This document shows, piece by piece, positions 6,540 through 11,263 of a DNA stretch of 11,263 bases (position 1 is its first letter; each line of letters begins with the position of its first letter). Under the pieces are notes generated by a model. The model worked only from the letters and a program-made list of their open reading frames with translations, was not told where the DNA came from and searched no databases. A program made the position numbers and the translations under genes. The DNA lies in the NCBI GenBank assembly GCA_021158195.1, contig JAGGVA010000005.1, forward strand, positions 1-11,263, in the 5' to 3' direction. The stretch comes from a bacterium (lineage in GTDB: Bacteria > Patescibacteriota > Minisyncoccia > Minisyncoccales > PEYH01).

Positions 6540-7442
6540 ATGAGTTCAAAAAAAGACCTTCAAGAAACACTAAATCTTGTTGAAGCAATAAGTGTGGTCA
6601 CTGGTGCATACCAAGAAATTGCAAGAACCAAAATGAATCAAATAAGAGCGATGGTAATAAAGAATCGAGAGTTTCTTGAGCGTTTATCAGTAGTATATTT
6701 CTCGGTGAAATCATCTTATTTGCACTCTCTTTCGCCCCACAAAAAAGAAAGAGAAAAAGCGAGGTTCTTTATCCAAAAAAACAACAAAGAGGTGGTGATA
6801 TTTCTTTCTTCCAACCAACCTTTTTATGGGAATCTCATCTTAAACATCTATCTTGAGACACTGGATTATCTAAAATATCACAAAAACGCTGATTTTGTGG
6901 TAGTGGGACGATTAGGAAAGTTTTTAGTAGAATCTCACAGCAAAAAAGCAAGATTTGAATATTTTGAACTCTCCGACGACAACCTATACGACAAAGATAA
7001 TCTTAGAAAAATTGTTGACTTTGTGAAGCAATATAAAACCATCACTGTTTTTTATGGAAAGTTTATCAATCCTTTTGTACAAAAACCAGCAATGGCAGAT
7101 ATTTCCGGCAATCTCATTATCTCTCAAGGGTCTCTTCTAGAAAGTTTGACTTTAGGAGATGAAAAATTCTTATTTGAACCCTCACCAGAAAAAGTATTGT
7201 CCTTTTTTGAAACCGAGATAGTTGCTTCACTCTTTAATCAAATTGTCTGGGAACATCATTTGGCAAAATTTGCCTCTCGAATGATGGCAATGTATCAAGC
7301 AACTGAAAACGCTAAAGAAGAAAAAGCAAAAATTTTACGAAAAATAAGACGCCTCAAAAAACAAATTATTAACAAGAAACAAATTATTATTAGTTCTGGT
7401 TTTCGTATATGGTCTCAAAAAAGAAAAAAACAGGCAGAATAA
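6540..7442 (+). CDS. atpG: F1-type ATPase gamma-like subunit (rotor shaft), diverged
   Basis: Three hundred residues, near the usual 287. The N-terminal helix (about 5-58) matches the gamma coiled-coil start (VTGAYQEIARTKMNQIRA against ITKAMEMVAASKM). A central alpha/beta domain (about 82-190) includes VVIFLSSNQPFYGNLILNIY at the position of the normally conserved DRGLCGGLN, which is lost, and YGKFINPFVQKP, which matches the gamma KFIN segment. The C-terminal helix keeps ASRMMAMYQATENA (about 245-258), then is strongly basic and ends in SGFRIWSQKRKKQAE, about ten residues past the usual end. Clear gamma architecture with altered surfaces suggests a rotor that meets a non-standard partner. Its last 34 nt overlap the beta-like gene. 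Confidence 0.87.
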   Translation: MSSKKDLQETLNLVEAISVVTGAYQEIARTKMNQIRAMVIKNREFLERLSVVYFSVKSSYLHSLSPHKKEREKARFFIQKNNKEVVIFLSSNQPFYGNLILNIYLETLDYLKYHKNADFVVVGRLGKFLVESHSKKARFEYFELSDDNLYDKDNLRKIVDFVKQYKTITVFYGKFINPFVQKPAMADISGNLIISQGSLLESLTLGDEKFLFEPSPEKVLSFFETEIVASLFNQIVWEHHLAKFASRMMAMYQATENAKEEKAKILRKIRRLKKQIINKKQIIISSGFRIWSQKRKKQAE

Positions 7443-8785
7443 TAGGCATAAAAGAAGAAGTAGTGCAGGTGGAATTTCTTGTCGGTAAATTGTTTCCGGG
7501 CGAAATTTTGGTACTAGAAGAAAATCCTGAAGTAAAATTAGAGGTTTATAACTCCCCCGCTCCCAATGTTTACAACTGTATTTTACTTACTAAAGAATAT
7601 AACCTTTATCGCGGCCAAATAGTAATTCCTACTGGTAAATTCTTAGAAATAGGTGTAGGATCTGACTTGTTGGGTAGAGTAATAGACGTTTTCGGAAACC
7701 CTATTGATGGTTTAGAAAAACCAAAAATATCTCAAAAAATTCCGATATATCAAAATTTATCTTATGAGGAAGTAAAAGGTTCTAATGAAATTATAGAAAC
7801 CGGGATTAAGGCGATAGACTTTTTTACTCCCCTAATAAAAGGCGGAAAACTTGGTTTATTTGGAGGCGCAGGGGTAGGAAAAACCATACTTTTAACAGAA
7901 CTCATTCACAATGTTGCTTTTTTTCATAAGGGCATTTCTGTTTTTGCCGGTATTGGCGAAAGAATAAGAGAGGGGCATGAATTATATCAAACTCTTAAAG
8001 AAAACAAAGTTCTGCCTTCAGTAACAATGGTTTTCGGACAAATGAACGAAAGCGCTGCTATTAGGTTTAAAGTAGGATTCAGCGCCATTACCATCGCCGA
8101 GTACTTTAGAGATGAGTATAAACAAGATGTTTTGTTCTTTATCGATAATATTTACAGATTTGTGCAGGCGGGCAACGAATTGTCAAACCTTTTATCTGTT
8201 ATCTCTTCAGAAGATGGTTATCAACCCACTTTAAATAGCGAAATTGCTTCTTTGGAAGAAAGAATAATCTCAAATAACAATGGAAGTATTACAAGCGTAC
8301 AAGCAGTATATGTACCTGCTGACGATATTACAGATACCGGAGTGCAAGCAATTTTTTCTTATTTCGATTCTATGGCTATTCTTTCACGAGAGATATATCA
8401 AGAAGGAAGAAAGCCTGCGATAGATCCATTAGAATCCACTTCTTCGCTACTCAATCCAGAAATAATAGGAGAAAGGCATTTTCGTTTGTTAAGAGAGGCA
8501 AAAAGCATTTTGGAAAGATATCGAAATCTTAAAAAGATTGTTTCTGTTGTTGGAGAATCGGAACTTTCTCCCCGCGACAGAATAATATACCAAAGGGCCC
8601 AAAAACTTCTTAATTTTATGACTCAAGATTTCTTTGTGGTAAGTGACCAGACCAGCAGACCGGGTAAATATGTCAAAAAAGAAAAAACCCTTGCCGGAGT
8701 CGAAGCAATTTTGGAAGGCAAACTTGATAATATTCCTTCAGAAATTTTACTTAATATCGGTGGTTTAGAAGATATTAAACTATGA
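7409..8785 (+). CDS. atpD: F1-type ATPase beta-like catalytic subunit
   Basis: The 458-residue protein carries the full catalytic set: Walker A GGAGVGKT (152-159, K158/T159), general-base glutamate E184 and R185 in GERIREG, GQMNE, Walker B FFIDNIYR with D246 and R250, and GSITSVQAVYVPADD. These match E. coli K155, T156, E181, R182, D242 and R246. The DELSEED lever, which pushes on gamma, is altered to ESELSPRD (383-390) and so is less acidic. GQMNEPP has become GQMNESA. ATP hydrolysis is expected. The ATG at 7409 is preferred although it overlaps gamma by 34 nt, because TGRIIGIKEEVVQVEF must be included to match the family N-terminus (TGKIVQVIGAVVDVEF in E. coli) and no other start lies between. 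The stop overlaps the epsilon start (ATGA). Confidence 0.95.
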   Translation: MVSKKKKTGRIIGIKEEVVQVEFLVGKLFPGEILVLEENPEVKLEVYNSPAPNVYNCILLTKEYNLYRGQIVIPTGKFLEIGVGSDLLGRVIDVFGNPIDGLEKPKISQKIPIYQNLSYEEVKGSNEIIETGIKAIDFFTPLIKGGKLGLFGGAGVGKTILLTELIHNVAFFHKGISVFAGIGERIREGHELYQTLKENKVLPSVTMVFGQMNESAAIRFKVGFSAITIAEYFRDEYKQDVLFFIDNIYRFVQAGNELSNLLSVISSEDGYQPTLNSEIASLEERIISNNNGSITSVQAVYVPADDITDTGVQAIFSYFDSMAILSREIYQEGRKPAIDPLESTSSLLNPEIIGERHFRLLREAKSILERYRNLKKIVSVVGESELSPRDRIIYQRAQKLLNFMTQDFFVVSDQTSRPGKYVKKEKTLAGVEAILEGKLDNIPSEILLNIGGLEDIKL

Positions 8786-9045
8786 AAAAAACTCCTCTTT
8801 TAGATGTTGTTCTTCTCTGCTCCCCTACAATGAAAAAAGAAGGGTTTGAAGGAAAGGCTGTCTCTGTTTCCTCACAAAACCAACTTGGTGATTTTGATAT
8901 TCTTCCCCAGCATACCAATTTCATTACCCTTATTTACAATTATCTTACAATTGTTACCCCTAAAAAAGAAATAATCAAATATGAATTCAAAAGAGGGGTT
9001 TTAAGAGTGCGTAAAAACAAAGTGGAGATATTTTTAGGGTTGTAG
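8782..9045 (+). CDS. atpC: F1-type ATPase epsilon-like subunit, beta-sandwich domain only
   Basis: Only 87 residues, against about 130-140 for the family. The beta-sandwich is recognisable: a glycine-containing turn FEGKAVSV (22-29), then LGDFDILPQH (35-44), equivalent to GELGIYPGH in E. coli, and strands to FKRGVLRVRKNKVEIF. The C-terminal helical hairpin, which inhibits ATP hydrolysis in bacterial F1, is absent. The protein could still bridge gamma to the c-like loop but could not inhibit by that route. The gene starts inside the beta stop codon and ends 12 bp inside the convergent gene on the other strand. Confidence 0.85.
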   Translation: MKKTPLLDVVLLCSPTMKKEGFEGKAVSVSSQNQLGDFDILPQHTNFITLIYNYLTIVTPKKEIIKYEFKRGVLRVRKNKVEIFLGL

Positions 9046-11263
9046 GTTGGTTTTTGATTTCTCAATCTGAAGAGATTCTTCTTGAAGAGATTTCTGGGTA
9101 ATAACAATCCCCTCAAGAGCGGGTTTTCCGCTTTTTAAATTTTCTAAAATCTTTTTAACTTCTTCGTTTTCTGGATTTAGATCAAGAACTTTTTTAAATA
9201 TCTCTATTGCTTTTTCTTTTTGATTTTTCGTATCGTAAATTAGCCCGAGCATATAAAGAGCATTGGAATAGTCGGGCTTCAAGTTTACGGCTTGCTCAAA
9301 ATTTTCTTTTGCTTTGTCGTATTGTTGAGTTCGCCAATAAAGCATTCCTGTTTGAAATAATACACCTGCATCTTTCGGAGCATATTTTTTTGTCTCTTCT
9401 AATTTATTAAGCGCCTCTTTGGTATTTCCTTGCTGATCGTAAACAACCGCCAATAAATAATGAGCCGGGGCATAGTTTTTCTTGAGACCGACCGCTTTGT
9501 TAAGTTGGACAAGAGCAAGTTTCAGCGCTTCTTTTTGAGAATCCTCTTTATTTTGGCGGGCAAAATCTTGAGCAATGAGTATGTAAGTTCTTGCCATTTC
9601 GGTATAAGCAAAAGGAGAGGCGGGCTCAAGATCTATTGCTTTTCTGTATGAGGCAAGTGCTGCTTCCCCTGCTCCGGGAAGACCTATAAGATTTCTATAA
9701 AAATATCCTCGAGCATTCCAATTTGCCGGGTTAAAATAATTTAGTTTAAGCGTCCTCTCAAAAGCCCTTACTCCCTCTTGGATTAAATCGTTAACCATAG
9801 AGGTTTTATCTTGTTGAGGGATATTTTTGTCTTGAGATACTGCATTCGCCTGTAAAAGACAAACTTGGGCAAGAGATCTCCAATATAAGTCATTAGTTGG
9901 GTTGAGTTGTGTTGCTTTACGATAATAGTCAATAGATTCTTTTGGCAAGCGACTGTTTGCTCCTTTAAGATAATTTACTTCTGCTAAGCAATTTCTTGCT
10001 TCTACAAAAAAGCAAATTACAACAAGAGCAAGAATAACAACATATAAGGTTGTCCCTATCCCTTGAGTTAAGGAAGAATTAAAAGAAAAAACTTTAGTTT
10101 TTTGCTTATCAAAGAGTAGAAAAACTCCCAGAAGTAGCCAGAAAACAGCCCAGAGGAAAAAGTTATAGGAATAGAAAAATGTTCCAATTATTAAAACAAT
10201 GAGTGCGCCAGCAATCCCTACAACAACTCTTGGGTCTTCGTCCCTTTGAAGATGATTTTTAATCACTTTTATAATTCTCCAAACAATAACAAAATAGACA
10301 AGCAAAAGAGAAATACCACCAATAACACCTTTGGTAATAAGCCAATCAAAAAAAGTTGAGTCACCGGATAAAAATCTAGTATTCCAGAAAATTGTCTGAT
10401 TAATAACCGGAGAGTGATATTTATTATAGCCATAAACAAAATTGCCCGGACCAACGCCAAAAATAATGTTTTTTGCGCTTTCGTTATACACACCTCTCAA
10501 AACATCTGTTTCTGTACCAAAACCAGGAGAGACCTCATTGGGAATATTAGGAAGAAATTCCAATCTTGGGGTAAAGAAGAAAAAGAAAACTGAAACAATC
10601 AAAAATAAGGATAAGGTAAGCATCCAGACAATTTCTTTCTTTGAAAAAAGGTTTTTTGTTGCAAATATGGATAAGCCAGCAGAGAAGATAAAAAGTTCTA
10701 TCCAGGCAAGTTTTAAATCATAAAGAATAAGGGCAAAGAAAAAAACTAAAGAGGCAATGCTTAAAAAGATTTTGCCTTTTTTGTTTTTTTCAGCAAACAA
10801 TAAAACCAAAGAAAGGGGTAAAAAAATAGCAGAGACCAATCCGCCCAAACTTACTCTTCCTAATAAGTTAAAAGATGATATCTTTGTAGAAGAAATTGGC
10901 AGAATAAAAATATTGAATATCTGTAAAATTCCAAAGAAAACAGCAAGGCCTACGGAAGATATAAATATCTTTAGAATTTTTGAAACATCTTCTTTTTCAA
11001 AAACTTGAGAAACCAAAAAGGCGTTTAAAACTAGCAGAAGAAAAGTTAAGAAATTATCCGTGGGGTTGGATATCAAACCCAGAAATGAAGAAGCCTTGTA
11101 AAGAGATAAGCCGGAACAAATAAGAAAAGTCAACAGGAGCCCCAAAGAGGCAAAAAATATCGGATTAATTTTTATTTTAAGTTCTTTTTTAAAAATGCCT
11201 TTTGCTAACCAGAACAAAAGAGCAAGAAGGGTGAAAAAGAGAAATACTTCTCTCTTGGGAAAA
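9034..11263 (-). CDS. O-antigen ligase/polymerase-like membrane protein with C-terminal TPR repeats, N-terminus outside window
   Basis: The frame stays open from the stop at 9034 to the right edge (742 visible residues), so the true start lies outside. A TTG at 11217 is not a credible start because the hydrophobic frame (FPKREVFLFFTLLALLFWLAK) continues upstream. The visible N-terminal 400 residues contain about ten hydrophobic segments and a large loop with GVGPGNFVYGYNKYHSP, then DSTFFDWLITKGVIGG, typical of Wzy/WaaL-family proteins that join undecaprenyl-linked glycans or transfer them to an acceptor. From about residue 435 onward there are about six or seven TPRs, for example YYRKATQLNPTND, SYRKAIDLEPASP, KENFEQAVNLKPDYS and FKKVLDLNPENEE. 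TPRs often bind protein partners, and here they are probably outside the membrane. It lies convergent to the ATPase operon, so co-transcription is excluded. Exact substrate unknown. Confidence 0.85.
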   Translation of the reverse strand, partial: FPKREVFLFFTLLALLFWLAKGIFKKELKIKINPIFFASLGLLLTFLICSGLSLYKASSFLGLISNPTDNFLTFLLLVLNAFLVSQVFEKEDVSKILKIFISSVGLAVFFGILQIFNIFILPISSTKISSFNLLGRVSLGGLVSAIFLPLSLVLLFAEKNKKGKIFLSIASLVFFFALILYDLKLAWIELFIFSAGLSIFATKNLFSKKEIVWMLTLSLFLIVSVFFFFFTPRLEFLPNIPNEVSPGFGTETDVLRGVYNESAKNIIFGVGPGNFVYGYNKYHSPVINQTIFWNTRFLSGDSTFFDWLITKGVIGGISLLLVYFVIVWRIIKVIKNHLQRDEDPRVVVGIAGALIVLIIGTFFYSYNFFLWAVFWLLLGVFLLFDKQKTKVFSFNSSLTQGIGTTLYVVILALVVICFFVEARNCLAEVNYLKGANSRLPKESIDYYRKATQLNPTNDLYWRSLAQVCLLQANAVSQDKNIPQQDKTSMVNDLIQEGVRAFERTLKLNYFNPANWNARGYFYRNLIGLPGAGEAALASYRKAIDLEPASPFAYTEMARTYILIAQDFARQNKEDSQKEALKLALVQLNKAVGLKKNYAPAHYLLAVVYDQQGNTKEALNKLEETKKYAPKDAGVLFQTGMLYWRTQQYDKAKENFEQAVNLKPDYSNALYMLGLIYDTKNQKEKAIEIFKKVLDLNPENEEVKKILENLKSGKPALEGIVITQKSLQEESLQIEKSKTNLQP

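Noticed and set aside
3004..9045. Ordinary ion-driven ATP synthase operon
   Set aside because: No a subunit, no carboxylate in the c-like hairpin, an added secreted domain, an elongated b and a shortened epsilon together argue against it.
10442..11008. Short plus-strand open frames opposite the membrane protein gene
   Set aside because: They are antisense shadows of a long hydrophobic coding frame, lysine-rich by composition, with no recognisable motifs. The same applies to the frames at 9207-9410 and 9460-9651.
9034..11217. Complete 727-residue gene starting with TTG at 11217
   Set aside because: The same frame stays open and hydrophobic to the right edge, and the TTG falls inside an apparent TM helix, so the gene is partial.
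9034..11263. Missing ATPase a subunit hidden in the neighbouring polytopic protein
   Set aside because: It is on the opposite strand, has Wzy/WaaL-like loops and TPRs, and lacks the a-subunit helix with the conserved arginine as far as I can see.

Overview
The window looks like a chromosomal segment of a low-GC bacterium, most likely a member of the Candidate Phyla Radiation (Patescibacteria, perhaps Microgenomates-like). The reasons are the style of the large anchored fibre protein, the O-antigen-polymerase/TPR fusion, the very tight gene packing and the near absence of Shine-Dalgarno sequences. This placement is inferred from gene style and not from a marker gene. TGA is used as a stop (delta-like and beta-like genes), so the UGA-glycine code of some CPR lineages does not apply.

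Layout. (1) Positions 1-2609, minus strand: the first 869 residues of a large surface fibre protein that runs off the left edge. It has an N-terminal membrane anchor, tail-fibre-type GIGTT motifs, two beta-rich domains and eight 13-residue YadA-head-like repeats. (2) Positions 2610-3003: a divergent intergenic region with a striking 10-bp phased GAAAT array and candidate promoters. (3) Positions 3004-9045, plus strand: a compact seven-gene cluster ordered c-like, b-like, delta, alpha, gamma, beta, epsilon. This is the gene order of an F-type ATP synthase operon without the a subunit. (4) Positions 9034-11263, minus strand: the C-terminal 742 residues of an O-antigen ligase/polymerase-like membrane protein with TPR repeats. 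It overlaps the end of the ATPase operon by 12 bp and runs off the right edge.

The main find is the ATPase. The alpha-like and beta-like subunits keep the Walker motifs, catalytic glutamate and arginine finger, so ATP hydrolysis is expected. The membrane part is not that of an ion-driven synthase. There is no a subunit in the cluster. The c-like protein has a signal peptide, an external domain of about 125 residues and a c-type helical hairpin with the R-N-P loop but no acidic residue in either helix. The b-like protein is about 1.7 times the usual length, and epsilon has lost its C-terminal helical hairpin. A reasonable inference is an F1-like rotary or mechanical ATPase that transmits motion to, or assembles, an external structure, similar in principle to the F1-like ATPases lacking canonical Fo in mycoplasmas. 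The external domain resembles modules I associate with fibre proteins like the divergent neighbour, and the other neighbour is an envelope glycan protein, so a cell-surface role is plausible but unproven.
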